A DNA stretch of 64,000 nt from Rhizobium mongolense USDA 1844 (GCF_000419765.1 NZ_ATTQ01000001.1:115-64114), one strand, 5' to 3'; shown: positions 51,925-60,523, numbered from the stretch's first letter. The notes: generated from the sequence alone by a model not told the origin. Numbers and translations are program-made.

Positions 51925-52881
51925 TTATTTGCGCTTGATAAGCACTTGGGCGGCATCCGCGATTGCCGACGGGGCCATGCCGAATTCATCGAGGAGGAAC
52001 TCAGCCGAACCGGTCGGAGCATAGACGCCCGGAACGCCCAGGCGCTTCATCGGAACGGGCGCATGGTCGACCACCACCTCGGCGACTGCAGAGCCCAGCC
52101 CGCCGAAGATCGAATGCTCTTCTGCCGTCACAATCGCTCCGGTTTCCGTGGCAGCGGCAATGATGGCATCCTCGTCGATGGGGCGAACCGTCGCGAGGTT
52201 GAGGACCCTGGCCTGAATGCCACGTTCCGTGAGGATTTCGGCAGCTTTCAGCATACGGTGAGTCAATGTGCCGTTCGCAATGAGCGTGACGTCGGAACCT
52301 TCGCGCAGAAGATTTGCCTTGCCAAGCTCGAACTTGTGACCTTCCGCAAGAAGGTCGGGCACGCCCACGCGCGAAAGCCGGAGGAAACATGGCCCGTGGT
52401 AGGTCGCCGCCCACTCGACGGCCGCGGCGGTCTCGATGCGGTCGCAGGGCGCGATTACAGGAAGGTTCGGCAGGACTCGCGTCCAGGCGAAATCCTCGAT
52501 CGAATGATGGGTTGGACCGAGCTCGCCATACGCCATTCCAGAGGAGATGCCCACGAGCTTAACATTCGCGTTCGAGTAAGAGATGTCCGCCTTGATCTGT
52601 TCAAGCGATCTTCCGGTCAGGAACGGAGAGGCGCCGCAGACGTATGGTAGGTGCCCGCCGTTGGCGAGGCCTGCTCCAACGCCGACCATGTTCTGTTCCG
52701 CGATGCCGACATTGACCAGGCGCTCGGGAAATTTCGATCTGAAGCCGCCAAGCTTCGACGAGCCTACCGAGTCATTGCAGACCGCTACAACTTTCTCGTT
52801 CTCGGTCGCCAGGCGTTCGAGCGTCGCTGCGAACGCATCGCGGCAGTCGTAAAGCTTGGGTGCGTTTACTGGGGCGTTCAT
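51925..52881 (-). CDS. Transketolase, C-terminal subunit
   Basis: A 318-residue split transketolase subunit with the pyrimidine-binding domain and the C-terminal domain. Blocks: NVGIAEQNMVGVGAGLANGG (Glu needed for thiamine diphosphate activation), YVCGASPFLTGRSLEQIKAD, YGELGPTHHSIEDFAWTRVL, CFLRLSRVGVPDLLAEGHKF, and TAEEHSIFGGLGSAVAEVVV. The start codon overlaps the stop of the N-terminal subunit (TAATG at 52881). Both subunits should assemble as a heterotetramer that transfers a two-carbon ketol group. Confidence 0.95.
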   Translation of the reverse strand: MNAPVNAPKLYDCRDAFAATLERLATENEKVVAVCNDSVGSSKLGGFRSKFPERLVNVGIAEQNMVGVGAGLANGGHLPYVCGASPFLTGRSLEQIKADISYSNANVKLVGISSGMAYGELGPTHHSIEDFAWTRVLPNLPVIAPCDRIETAAAVEWAATYHGPCFLRLSRVGVPDLLAEGHKFELGKANLLREGSDVTLIANGTLTHRMLKAAEILTERGIQARVLNLATVRPIDEDAIIAAATETGAIVTAEEHSIFGGLGSAVAEVVVDHAPVPMKRLGVPGVYAPTGSAEFLLDEFGMAPSAIADAAQVLIKRK

Positions 52882-53690
52882 TACAGTGCCTCCGACAGTT
52901 CTGCCACTGCGATTTCGTATTGTTCCTTATTGGGAACCTTGTGATGCCAGTCGACACGATCCTGCATGAACGAGATTCCTTGTCCCTTGTTCGTGTGCGC
53001 GACAATGCAATGCGGGCGGTCGCCTCGATATTCGAGCGCAGGAACGATCTCGTGCATATTGTTACCGTCAATCTCGGTCACCTCCCAGCCGAATGCTTCC
53101 AGTTTCGGACGAAGTGGAGCGATGTCGTTGGTGTCGGCAAGTGCCGCACCCTGCTGGAACCTGTTGTGGTCGATGATCAACGTCAGGTTATCCAGCTTGA
53201 ATTGGGCGGCTGCCATGATTGCCTCCCAGTTGGAACCCTCCTGCATCTCCCCGTCGCCGGTGACAACGTACGTATGATACGTCGCGCCGGAGAGCTTGGC
53301 GGCCTTCGCCATGCCCACCGAAACCGGCAGACCATGGCCGAGCGGACCAGTATTCGTTTCGACGCCTGGAACCTTGTTGCAGTTGGGATGTCCATTCAGT
53401 CTCGAGTGCGGCTGCAGAAAGGTGGAAATCTCCTCTTCGGGAATGAACCCGCGCTTTGCCAGGGTTACGTACAGCGCGCACGCCGTATGCCCCTTGGAAA
53501 GGACGAACCTGTCTCGATCGGGATGCTTCGGCTGGTCCGGCCAGACTTTCAGAACGCGGAAGTAAAGGGCCGTGAGGATGTCGATGACCGACATCTCGCC
53601 GCCGATGTGGCCGGCACCTGCTTCAAAAACTGCCCGAAGATCGCGCAATCGGATCTCGCGAGCGAGGCGCTCAAGTTCTGTGGTATCCAT
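52881..53690 (-). CDS. Transketolase, N-terminal subunit
   Basis: A 269-residue subunit carrying the thiamine-diphosphate phosphate-binding domain. Blocks: GAGHIGGEMSVIDILTALYF, RFVLSKGHTACALYVTLAKR, GPLGHGLPVSVGMAKAAKLS, then GDGEMQEGSNWEAIMAAAQF, the GDGx(about 25)N cofactor motif ending at DHNRFQQG. Split transketolases are typical of sugar-specific pathways (apulose, sulfoquinovose and others) rather than the housekeeping pathway. First gene of its transcript; the promoter lies in the 53691-53901 interval with palindromic operators. Confidence 0.95.
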   Translation of the reverse strand: MDTTELERLAREIRLRDLRAVFEAGAGHIGGEMSVIDILTALYFRVLKVWPDQPKHPDRDRFVLSKGHTACALYVTLAKRGFIPEEEISTFLQPHSRLNGHPNCNKVPGVETNTGPLGHGLPVSVGMAKAAKLSGATYHTYVVTGDGEMQEGSNWEAIMAAAQFKLDNLTLIIDHNRFQQGAALADTNDIAPLRPKLEAFGWEVTEIDGNNMHEIVPALEYRGDRPHCIVAHTNKGQGISFMQDRVDWHHKVPNKEQYEIAVAELSEAL

Positions 53691-53702
53691 GGATTCCTCG
53701 TA

Positions 53703-53734
53703 TGCATAAATATTCAGTTGTCAATATTTTTGCA
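53703..53734. promoter_or_regulatory. Operator-like inverted repeat upstream of transketolase
   Basis: TGCATAAATATT and AATATTTTTGCA form an inverted repeat (11 of 12 positions match, 8-base spacer). It lies 13 bases upstream of the transketolase N-subunit start and resembles the other TGAATA-type sites of this locus. Confidence 0.5.
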
Positions 53735-53844
53735 CATGATGCCGTTTAGTCAAGCCCCTTACGCGAACATCTCACACCAATGGCGACGGACAAATGCTGT
53801 TGACAGCCGCAAACCAACTTGTTAATGAATTTTCCGACGGGTGT

Positions 53845-53856
53845 GAATAATTATTC
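53845..53856. promoter_or_regulatory. Palindromic operator upstream of the ABC operon
   Basis: GAATAATTATTC is a perfect 12-base palindrome 45 bases before the permease start. With the sites at 50386 and 53703 it defines a shared TGAATA...TATTC motif, probably the SorC-type regulator's site. Confidence 0.55.
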
Positions 53857-53901
53857 TGACCTGCACGAATATTGGCTACCAGCTAGACCCAGGGAGGAAC
53901 G

Positions 53902-54882
53902 ATGGTGGCGCTCGACATCAATGAACAGAGGCTTTCATCCGGCACCTGGCTGAGCAAGGTTAAGGGGGCCACCGGCCCGCTCGTGGGGCTGCTCGCGCTT
54001 TGCGTCTTTCTGAGCTTCAGCACAGACGCGTTTCTCTCGGTTCGAAACGGCCTCAATATCCTCGATCAGATCACCGTTCTTGGCATCATGGCGGTTGGAA
54101 TGACATTCGTCATCCTCATCGGCGGCATCGATCTGTCGGTCGGTTCGGTTCTTGCCCTTGCGATGATGGTCATGGGCTGGACCGCCAACATCGCCGGCCT
54201 TCCGCTTCCCGTCGGAATCGCTTTCGGTCTGATCGCATCCGCCGTTTCGGGGCTGATCGTGGGCCTGCTGGTGACGCAGTTCAGGGTTCCGGCGTTCATC
54301 GCCACTCTGGCCATGATGTCCGCGGCTCGCGGCGTTGCAAACATGATCACGGACGGTCAGCAGATCGTGGGATTCCCTGACTGGTTCATGATGCTCGCAA
54401 TCGATCGCCATTTCGGTGTGCTGACGGCCACCGTCTTTCTGATGCTTGCCGTCGTCTTTGCCGCTTGGCTGTTCCTGCACTTTCGTTCCGAAGGTCGAAT
54501 GCTCTACGCCGTAGGCGGAAATCCGGAGGTCGCCCGCCTGGCGGGCATCAACGTCCAGCTCGTGACGATCGGCGTCTATGTGATCAGCGCAGTCCTTGCA
54601 GGACTAGCAGGCATCGTGCTCGCGGCCCGCCTGGACTCGGTCCAGCCGTCCAGTGGCTTTGGCTATGAATTGGACACCATCGCTGCGGTCGTCATCGGCG
54701 GGACTTCCCTCTCTGGCGGCGCCGGCGGAATCGGGGGGACGCTCATCGGTGTCCTCATCATCGGCGTCCTTCGTAACGGTCTCAATCTTCTCAATGTCTC
54801 GCCGTTCCTTCAGCAGGTGATCATCGGCATCGTCATCGTGCTTGCGGTCGGCGCGGAGACAATTCGTCGGCGTCGCGCCTGA
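53902..54882 (+). CDS. Sugar ABC transporter permease (RbsC-like)
   Basis: A 326-residue BPD_transp_2 permease of the ribose/xylose type. About ten hydrophobic helices; family blocks ITVLGIMAVGMTFVILIGGI, DLSVGSVLALAMM, FIATLAMMSAARGVANMITD, YAVGGNPEVARLAGINVQLV and AVVIGGTSLSGGAGGIGGTL are all present. It forms the inner-membrane channel with the ATPase encoded at 55958. GGAGGAACG precedes the ATG. First gene of a plus-strand operon divergent from the transketolase-kinase-regulator transcript. Confidence 0.95.
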   Translation: MVALDINEQRLSSGTWLSKVKGATGPLVGLLALCVFLSFSTDAFLSVRNGLNILDQITVLGIMAVGMTFVILIGGIDLSVGSVLALAMMVMGWTANIAGLPLPVGIAFGLIASAVSGLIVGLLVTQFRVPAFIATLAMMSAARGVANMITDGQQIVGFPDWFMMLAIDRHFGVLTATVFLMLAVVFAAWLFLHFRSEGRMLYAVGGNPEVARLAGINVQLVTIGVYVISAVLAGLAGIVLAARLDSVQPSSGFGYELDTIAAVVIGGTSLSGGAGGIGGTLIGVLIIGVLRNGLNLLNVSPFLQQVIIGIVIVLAVGAETIRRRRA

Positions 54883-54999
54883 CGAGCCGGCCGCCGAGTT
54901 GGCCCGCTCCACGAATTCCGTGCCCAAGGGTTGGGGCGGATCAATACCCCGAGGGGGAGGAATTACCCGAGGGTTCCATCAAACAACGGAGGAATTAAA

Positions 55000-55929
55000 A
55001 TGAAAATTGCGCGCACCATGCTCGCGTCTGCCGCACTACTTGGTCTCACGCTCGGGCCCGTACATGCGGCGGAGCTGAAGAAGCTCGGCCTGGCCGTTGC
55101 CAACCTTCAGGCAAATTTCTTCAATCAGATCAAGCAGTCCGTCGAGGACGAAGCCAAGAAGCATGGCATCGAAGTCGTCACGGTCGACGCGAAGGGCGAC
55201 GGACCGACGCAGGTCAACCAGATCCAGGACCTTCTGACCCAGAACATCGACGCACTGATCTACATTCCGGCGGGTGCGGCCGCAGCGACCGTTCCGGTCA
55301 AGCTTGCCAAGAATGCCGGCGTGCCGGTGGTGAACGTTGACCGAAACGCCGACGGAGCACCCGGCGACACTTTCCTTGCAACGGATTCCGTCGCGTCCGC
55401 CAAGGCCGTCTGCGACTACATTCTGAAGCAAGCCGGCGGCAAGGGCAAAATGGTGATCATCCATGGCCAGAAGGGCACGACGCCCGAGGTCGACCGCTCC
55501 AAGGGATGCGCTGAATCCCTCAAGGCCAATCCGGACGTGAAGGTTGTTGCCGAGCAGTACTCGAACATCTGGAGCCAGGACGAAGGATTCCAAATCATGC
55601 AGAACATGCTCCAGGCAAATCCCGACGTCTCGATCGTATTTGCCCAAGCCGACGCACTCGCACTTGGCGCCGCGCAGGCAATCAAGGTGGCCAATCCCTC
55701 CCAGAAGATCGTGGTGGGCGGCTTCGACGGTGACACAGCAGCCCTCGAAGCGCTCAGCAAGGGTGTCTTCGACGTGACTGCAACGCAGCAAACGCAGAAG
55801 ATGGGACGCGACGCGGTCACAAACGCCGCCAAGCTCGTCGCCGGTGAGAAGGTGCCGCCGGTACAGCTCCTGGATGCCACGCTGACGACCAAGGAAAACG
55901 TCGCAGGTTTCATCGCTAGCCACCCGTAA
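55000..55929 (+). CDS. Sugar ABC transporter substrate-binding protein (RbsB-like)
   Basis: A 309-residue periplasmic binding protein (Peripla_BP_4 type). Signal peptide 1-23 (ASAALLGLTLGPVHAAE). The ribose-binding fold is seen in LGLAVANLQANFFNQIKQSV, LLTQNIDALIYIPAGAAAAT, PVVNVDRNADGAPGDTFLAT and VFAQADALALGAAQAIKVAN. Asp/Asn contact residues in VDRNA and GGFDGDTA fit a sugar or polyol ligand. GGAGGAATTAAA fixes ATG 55000; the longer reading from 54931 lacks a signal peptide at its N-terminus. The operon order permease-binding protein-ATPase is less usual than ATPase first. Confidence 0.95.
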   Translation: MKIARTMLASAALLGLTLGPVHAAELKKLGLAVANLQANFFNQIKQSVEDEAKKHGIEVVTVDAKGDGPTQVNQIQDLLTQNIDALIYIPAGAAAATVPVKLAKNAGVPVVNVDRNADGAPGDTFLATDSVASAKAVCDYILKQAGGKGKMVIIHGQKGTTPEVDRSKGCAESLKANPDVKVVAEQYSNIWSQDEGFQIMQNMLQANPDVSIVFAQADALALGAAQAIKVANPSQKIVVGGFDGDTAALEALSKGVFDVTATQQTQKMGRDAVTNAAKLVAGEKVPPVQLLDATLTTKENVAGFIASHP

Positions 55930-55957
55930 CAAAGTCGAGGTCTTGAGGAGGTGTGCC

Positions 55958-57436
55958 GTGACCGATCCGGTTCTTTCCCTGAGGGGCATATCCAAGCGAT
56001 ATGGACCGCTCCAGGTTCTGAGGAATGTCAGCCTTGACGTCTATCCGGGCGAAGTTGTTGCACTTCTGGGTGAGAACGGAGCGGGCAAGTCAACGCTCTC
56101 CGGCATCATCGCCGGGTCACGCACGCCATCCGAAGGATCAATGACATGGCTGGGACAGCCTTATGCCCCGGCCACCCCAAGGGAGGCGATCGACAAGGGT
56201 GTCGTCCTGATCCACCAGGAGCTGCAACTCCTTCCGCAGCTTTCCATTGCAGAAAACGTCTTCATCGGACGCTGGCCCATGAAGAACGGCGTCGTCGACC
56301 GCGCCCAGATGGTTCGCCGCGCAACCGAGCAGCTCGCTCGCCTGAACCTTCATATACCAGCAACGCGCAGAGTCGCCGGCCTTTCGACCGCAAATCAGCA
56401 GCTCATCGAAATCGCGAAAGCGCTGGCTCTGAATGCCAAGCTCCTGATCCTGGACGAGCCGACCGCAGCACTCGGTGGCGCCGAGACGGAAGCTCTTTTC
56501 GAACAGGTCCGAAAACTTCGGTCCGAAGGCGTTGGCATCATCTATATCTCCCACCGCATGGAGGAGATCAGGCAGATTACCGACCGGATCGTCGTGCTTC
56601 GCGACGGGGAGCGCGTGCAGGAATTCGCCGACAGCGCGACGCCCGTGCGCACGATTGTCGAGAGCATGGTTGGACGTTCGCTCGACCGTCTGTTCCCGGC
56701 CCTGCCCGTTCCGACGGACCATACGGTACTTCAGGTGTCGGGCCTGAGTTCTCCGGACAATTCGTTCCGCGACGTTACCTTCGACGTGAAGGCAGGCGAA
56801 ATCCTTGGAATTGCCGGACTGGTCGGCGCCGGCCGCACGGAACTTGTGCGCGCCATTTCGGGAGCGGATCCGATCGGTGCAGGCTCGATCAAGCTGGAAG
56901 GCGAAGAACTCAGGCTCCGCGATCCTGCCGACGCGATCGCCAAAGGCATCGTAATGGTTCCGGAAGATCGCAAGGATCAGGGTCTGGTGGTCGAGCACCG
57001 GATCGGCGAGAACATTATCTACGCCAATCTCGACATGTTGGGTGGGCGTTGGATCACACCGCGCGTCAAGCGCTCGTTCGCGGAGAAGGCGGTTGCCAAG
57101 TTCGGCGTAAAGGGTCGCGCAGAGCAACATGCTTCGGACCTGTCCGGCGGCAACCAGCAGAAGGTCGTCATCGCGAAATGGCTCATGCGCAATCCCAAGG
57201 TCGTGGTCCTCGACGAACCCACGAGAGGCATCGACGTCGGCGCCCGAGCGGGCATCTACGAGATCATCGTCAATCTTGCAAAACAGGGCGTAGCGGTCAT
57301 CGTCGTGAGCTCGGACCTCGAGGAAGTTCTCGGCGTCTCAAATCGCATTCTCGTGCTTGCCCAGGGCAAGCAGGCAGGCATTCTCAATCGTGACGAGGCA
57401 AACGACGTCTCGGTCATGGAGCTCGCTACAATCTAA
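55958..57436 (+). CDS. Sugar ABC transporter ATP-binding protein (RbsA-like)
   Basis: A 492-residue tandem ATPase for a monosaccharide transporter. First domain: Walker A GENGAGKSTLSG (about 37-48), signature LSTANQQLIEIAKALALN, Walker B LLILDEPTAALGG. Second domain: GLVGAGRTELVRAISGADPI (degenerate Walker A), LSGGNQQKVVIAKWLMRNPK, VVVLDEPTRGIDVGARAGIY. This asymmetry is normal for RbsA/MglA proteins. The start is GTG 55958 with GAGGAGG upstream. It is cotranscribed with the permease, the binding protein and the SDR gene 22 bases after it. Confidence 0.95.
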   Translation: MTDPVLSLRGISKRYGPLQVLRNVSLDVYPGEVVALLGENGAGKSTLSGIIAGSRTPSEGSMTWLGQPYAPATPREAIDKGVVLIHQELQLLPQLSIAENVFIGRWPMKNGVVDRAQMVRRATEQLARLNLHIPATRRVAGLSTANQQLIEIAKALALNAKLLILDEPTAALGGAETEALFEQVRKLRSEGVGIIYISHRMEEIRQITDRIVVLRDGERVQEFADSATPVRTIVESMVGRSLDRLFPALPVPTDHTVLQVSGLSSPDNSFRDVTFDVKAGEILGIAGLVGAGRTELVRAISGADPIGAGSIKLEGEELRLRDPADAIAKGIVMVPEDRKDQGLVVEHRIGENIIYANLDMLGGRWITPRVKRSFAEKAVAKFGVKGRAEQHASDLSGGNQQKVVIAKWLMRNPKVVVLDEPTRGIDVGARAGIYEIIVNLAKQGVAVIVVSSDLEEVLGVSNRILVLAQGKQAGILNRDEANDVSVMELATI

Positions 57437-57458
57437 ATAGACAGAGAAAGGAAGAGCG

Positions 57459-58247
57459 GTGTCCGACATCACTCTGAACGCCCCGAAGCTTTTCGATCTC
57501 AGTGGCCAGGTTGCCATCGTGACCGGAGCCGGCAGCGGAATTGGGCAGCGCATTGCCATGGGTCTTGCACAGTGCGGCGCCGACGTCGCGCTGCTCGACC
57601 GCCGAACCGACGACGGACTGGCCAACACGGCTAGACACATTCAGGCCGCCGGCCGCCGCTCCATCCAGATCGAAGCGGACGTCACGCGCAAGTCATCTCT
57701 CAGCGAGGCGGTAGCACGCACCGAGGCGGAGCTCGGCGCACTGACGCTTGCCGTCAACGCCGCGGGTATCGCCAACGCCAACCCGGCGGAAGAGATGGAA
57801 GAGGATCAGTACCAGACGTTGATGGACATCAACCTGAAAGGGGTCTTCCTTTCTTGCCAGGCCCAGGCCCGCGCCATGTTGAAGAACGGACGCGGGTCCA
57901 TCGTCAATATCGCGTCCATGTCCGGCGTGATCGTCAACCGGGGACTGAGCCAGGTGCACTATAACGCTTCCAAGGCCGGCGTGATCCATATGTCGAAGTC
58001 CATGGCGATGGAATGGGTCGGCCGTGGCATCCGCGTCAACACGATCTCGCCCGGATACACGGCGACGCCGATGAACACGCGTCCCGAGATGGTCCATCAG
58101 ACCAAGCTCTTCGAAGAGCAGACGCCGATGCAGCGCATGGCAACGGTCGACGAGATGGTGGGTCCGGCCGTGTTCCTGCTGTCGAATGCGGCAAGTTTCG
58201 TGACAGGCGTTGATCTGCTTGTCGACGGCGGTTTCTGCTGCTGGTGA
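57459..58247 (+). CDS. SDR-family sugar/polyol dehydrogenase
   Basis: A 262-residue classical SDR. It has TGAGSGIGQR (residues 22-31), the Asp at LLDRRTD selecting NAD, NAAG (about 101), Ser in NIASMSGVIV, VHYNASKAGV (Tyr/Lys) and a VDGGFCCW end. It resembles ribitol/arabitol/threitol-type dehydrogenases of polyol loci. GTG start with GGAAGAGC upstream, 22 bases after the ATPase gene, so it belongs to the transport operon. Likely task: oxidation of the imported polyol to a ketose for the FGGY kinase. Confidence 0.9.
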   Translation: MSDITLNAPKLFDLSGQVAIVTGAGSGIGQRIAMGLAQCGADVALLDRRTDDGLANTARHIQAAGRRSIQIEADVTRKSSLSEAVARTEAELGALTLAVNAAGIANANPAEEMEEDQYQTLMDINLKGVFLSCQAQARAMLKNGRGSIVNIASMSGVIVNRGLSQVHYNASKAGVIHMSKSMAMEWVGRGIRVNTISPGYTATPMNTRPEMVHQTKLFEEQTPMQRMATVDEMVGPAVFLLSNAASFVTGVDLLVDGGFCCW

Positions 58248-58251
58248 TGCC

Positions 58252-58530
58252 ATGCCAAAGCTGATTGCCGGCAGCTGGAAAATACACGGTCTCGCTTCCT
58301 CCCTGGCCGAGATCGAGGCGCTGAAGGGACTTACGAGCGAGGCGGCGTGCGACATCGTCGTCCGCTCGCCCTTCACGCCGATCGAAATCCCCGCGAAGCG
58401 CGATCGAAGGGTTCGACCGCGATTACCGTCGCCCGACACCGTCAACGAAAGGCGCCGGGCGCCTGCTGCAGACGGCCACTGCGGCTCACAAAGCCAAGAT
58501 CATTTCTGCAGCCGCTTGAAGGCAGCATGA
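58252..58530 (+). pseudogene. Triosephosphate-isomerase-like remnant
   Basis: The frame begins MPKLIAGSWKIHGLASSLAE, IEALKGLTSEAACDIVVRSP, clearly the N-terminus of a TpiA-family protein (normal: AGNWKMNG, then VCPP); the catalytic Lys is kept but Asn is Ser. After about residue 46 the homology stops, and the rest, in another frame, reads EGFDRDYRRPTPSTKGAGRL and LQTATAAHKAKIISAA, a piece of a different, unrecognised protein. So two genes appear fused by a deletion. TPI-family isomerases act on erythrulose phosphates in tetritol pathways, which fits the locus. Confidence 0.65.
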
Positions 58531-58591
58531 CGCAACAGGAACGCTCTGCGGCCGACGACCGATATCGCCTGGCACGTGAAAGGAAGAGAGA

Positions 58592-59374
58592 ATGAAACGC
58601 TTCGAAAACAAGACCGTCGTCATCACGGGAGCCAGCCGCGGGATCGGCGCAGCGATCGCCAAGCGGTTTGCGAAAGAAGGCGCCAATCTCGTGGTCTCAG
58701 CAAACGAAGAGTCGGTCCATGCAGTCGCCGAGCAAATCAAAACCGATGCCGGCAATGCTATCTCCTTCGTCGGAGACGTCACCGACAAAGCCAGCGTGAA
58801 GGCTCTCTATGACGCAGCGGAGAAAGCTTTCGGCACTGTCGACGTGTCTATCCAGAACGCCGGCGTCATCACCATCGCCCGCATCGAAGACATGACAGAA
58901 GGCGAGTGGGACAGGGTCATGGCCGTCAACACCAAGGGCGTCTTCTTGTGCGCGCAGGAAGCAATTCTGCGCATGCGCAGGCTGGGACGCGGCGGCCGCA
59001 TCATCAACACCGCCTCCGGCCAAGCGCGCGACGGGTTCATCTACACACCACACTACGCCGCTTCAAAAATGGGCGTCGTCGGGATCACCCAGAGCCTTGC
59101 CAAGGAAGTCGCGACCGAAAAAATCACCGTGAATGCCTTCTGCCCCGGTATCATCGAAACGGACATGTGGGCCTATAACGATCAGGCCTGGGGCAAACTC
59201 CTCGGCAACTACGGCCCCGGAGAACTCATGAAAGAATGGGTCGAAGGGATTCCCATGAAGCGGGCAGGATCTGGCGAGGATGTCGCCGGTCTCGTCACCT
59301 TCCTTGCCAGCGACGATGCTGCCTACATCACCGGCCAGACGATCAACGTCGATGGCGGTCTGATCATGTCGTAG
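58592..59374 (+). CDS. SDR-family oxidoreductase (polyol dehydrogenase-like)
   Basis: A 260-residue SDR. TGASRGIGAA (about 12-21), NAG in SIQNAGVITI (about 90), Ser in NTASGQAR, YTPHYAASKMGVVGI (Tyr/Lys), and NVDGGLIMS at the end. It resembles meso-2,3-butanediol/sorbitol and other polyol dehydrogenases; YNDQAW in the substrate loop is characteristic of that group. GGAAGAGAG precedes the ATG. It follows the isomerase remnant, so before decay the operon had two dehydrogenases and at least one isomerase. Confidence 0.9.
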   Translation: MKRFENKTVVITGASRGIGAAIAKRFAKEGANLVVSANEESVHAVAEQIKTDAGNAISFVGDVTDKASVKALYDAAEKAFGTVDVSIQNAGVITIARIEDMTEGEWDRVMAVNTKGVFLCAQEAILRMRRLGRGGRIINTASGQARDGFIYTPHYAASKMGVVGITQSLAKEVATEKITVNAFCPGIIETDMWAYNDQAWGKLLGNYGPGELMKEWVEGIPMKRAGSGEDVAGLVTFLASDDAAYITGQTINVDGGLIMS

Positions 59375-59486
59375 CTTCATTCGACAATGAGGAACGGTGC
59401 GTTCACCGCGAAAAACAGATTCTCGATGGGCCGGCAGCCGGCAGCCTCTTGCAGAATACGGCATCGATCCTCTATGTTACATGCGT

Positions 59487-59622
59487 TCTCAGGGCGGGGT
59501 GCAATTCCCCACCGGCGGTATCGAGGCAACTCGGAGCCCGCGAGCGCCTTCGTGGAAGCGGAGGGTCAGCAGATCCGGTGAGATGCCGGAGCCGACGGTT
59601 ACAGTCCGGATGGAAGAGAGCA
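59487..59622 (+). ncRNA. FMN riboswitch (RFN element)
   Basis: The conserved RFN core is present: TCAGGGCGGGGTGCAATTCC then CCACCGGCGGTA at the start, AGCCCGCGAGCG in the middle, GTCAGCAGATCCGGTG, CCGGAGCCGACGGTTACAGT and CCGGATGGAAGAGAG at the end. It lies in the 5' leader of ribB. FMN binding should lower ribB expression. A further hairpin ACGCCGC/GCGGCGT at 59632-59651 with a short T-run may be the expression platform. Confidence 0.97.
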
Positions 59623-59740
59623 ATGCAGCGGACGCCGCCTCAAGCGCGGCGTTTCCTATGCTTGTTCGCCCAAGGGAAAATGGTGGCTTTGACAGGCCAT
59701 GCACGCCGCTCACAACGGCTAACCCTTGAAAGGCAAGAAA

Positions 59741-60367
59741 ATGGCAATTTCCAAAATCGACGATGCGGTCGCCGCTATTGCGCGGGGCGAGATCGTCGTC
59801 GTTGTCGATGACCGTGACCGGGAAAACGAAGGCGATCTCGTGATCGCGTCGCAGGCCGTCACTCCGCAAGCGATCGCGTTCATGATGAACCATGCCCGTG
59901 GCCTTATCTGCGTTGCGATGGAAGGCGACAGGCTCGACGAGCTCGATATTCCATTGATGGTTCCACGCAACACCGAGGTGCTGAAGACTGCCTTCACCGT
60001 CTCCGTAGACTACATTCCCGAAACGACGACTGGGATATCGGCCGCCGACAGGGCTGCCACCGTTCAAGCACTCGTCAGAACAGGCTCTCGCCCCGAGGAT
60101 TTTGCCCGGCCAGGTCATATCTTTCCGCTTCGAGCCCACCCGAACGGCGTTCTTTCCCGCCCTGGCCACACCGAAGCAGCGGTTGATCTCGCCAAGCTTG
60201 CCGGTCTGTCCCCGTCCGGCGTGATTTGCGAGGTGGCCAACGACGATGGCACGATGGCACGCCTTCCCGAACTCGAACGGTTTTCTGAACGACATGGCCT
60301 CCATCTGATCACCATCGAAGACTTGATCGCTTACAGGGCGGCGAGTGTTCCCGTTAAGGCAGCCTGA
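59741..60367 (+). CDS. ribB: 3,4-dihydroxy-2-butanone 4-phosphate synthase
   Basis: A 208-residue RibB that converts ribulose 5-phosphate to 3,4-dihydroxy-2-butanone 4-phosphate and formate in riboflavin synthesis. Motifs: VVDDRDRENEGDLVIASQAV (acidic metal-binding loop, residues 23-42), MMNHARGLICVAM, AFTVSVDYIPETTTGISAAD (about 88-107), RPGHIFPLRAHPNGVLSRPG (metal His) and HTEAAVDLAKLAG (second His), then PSGVICEV. Single-domain form without GTP cyclohydrolase II. ATG 59741 follows GAAAGGCAAGAAA. Controlled by the FMN riboswitch before it. It is often an isolated, transferable copy in rhizobia. Confidence 0.97.
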   Translation: MAISKIDDAVAAIARGEIVVVVDDRDRENEGDLVIASQAVTPQAIAFMMNHARGLICVAMEGDRLDELDIPLMVPRNTEVLKTAFTVSVDYIPETTTGISAADRAATVQALVRTGSRPEDFARPGHIFPLRAHPNGVLSRPGHTEAAVDLAKLAGLSPSGVICEVANDDGTMARLPELERFSERHGLHLITIEDLIAYRAASVPVKAA

Positions 60368-60523
60368 AATCCGGTTGCCGTCTTCTTTTAGGTTTGAGCG
60401 GTCTTCCTCACATAGCCGCTCGAATCTGGTCCAGCGCTCGCGACCTTCCGATGAACGATACGAGCGTATCGCGCATCGAAAGGCGGGCGAAGGCGTGGTT
60501 GCGGCCCGCACAGTCGAGAGATC

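Noticed and set aside
56138..57130. 330-residue minus-strand frame inside the RbsA-like gene
   Set aside because: Both ATPase domains lie on the plus strand; this is their antisense shadow.
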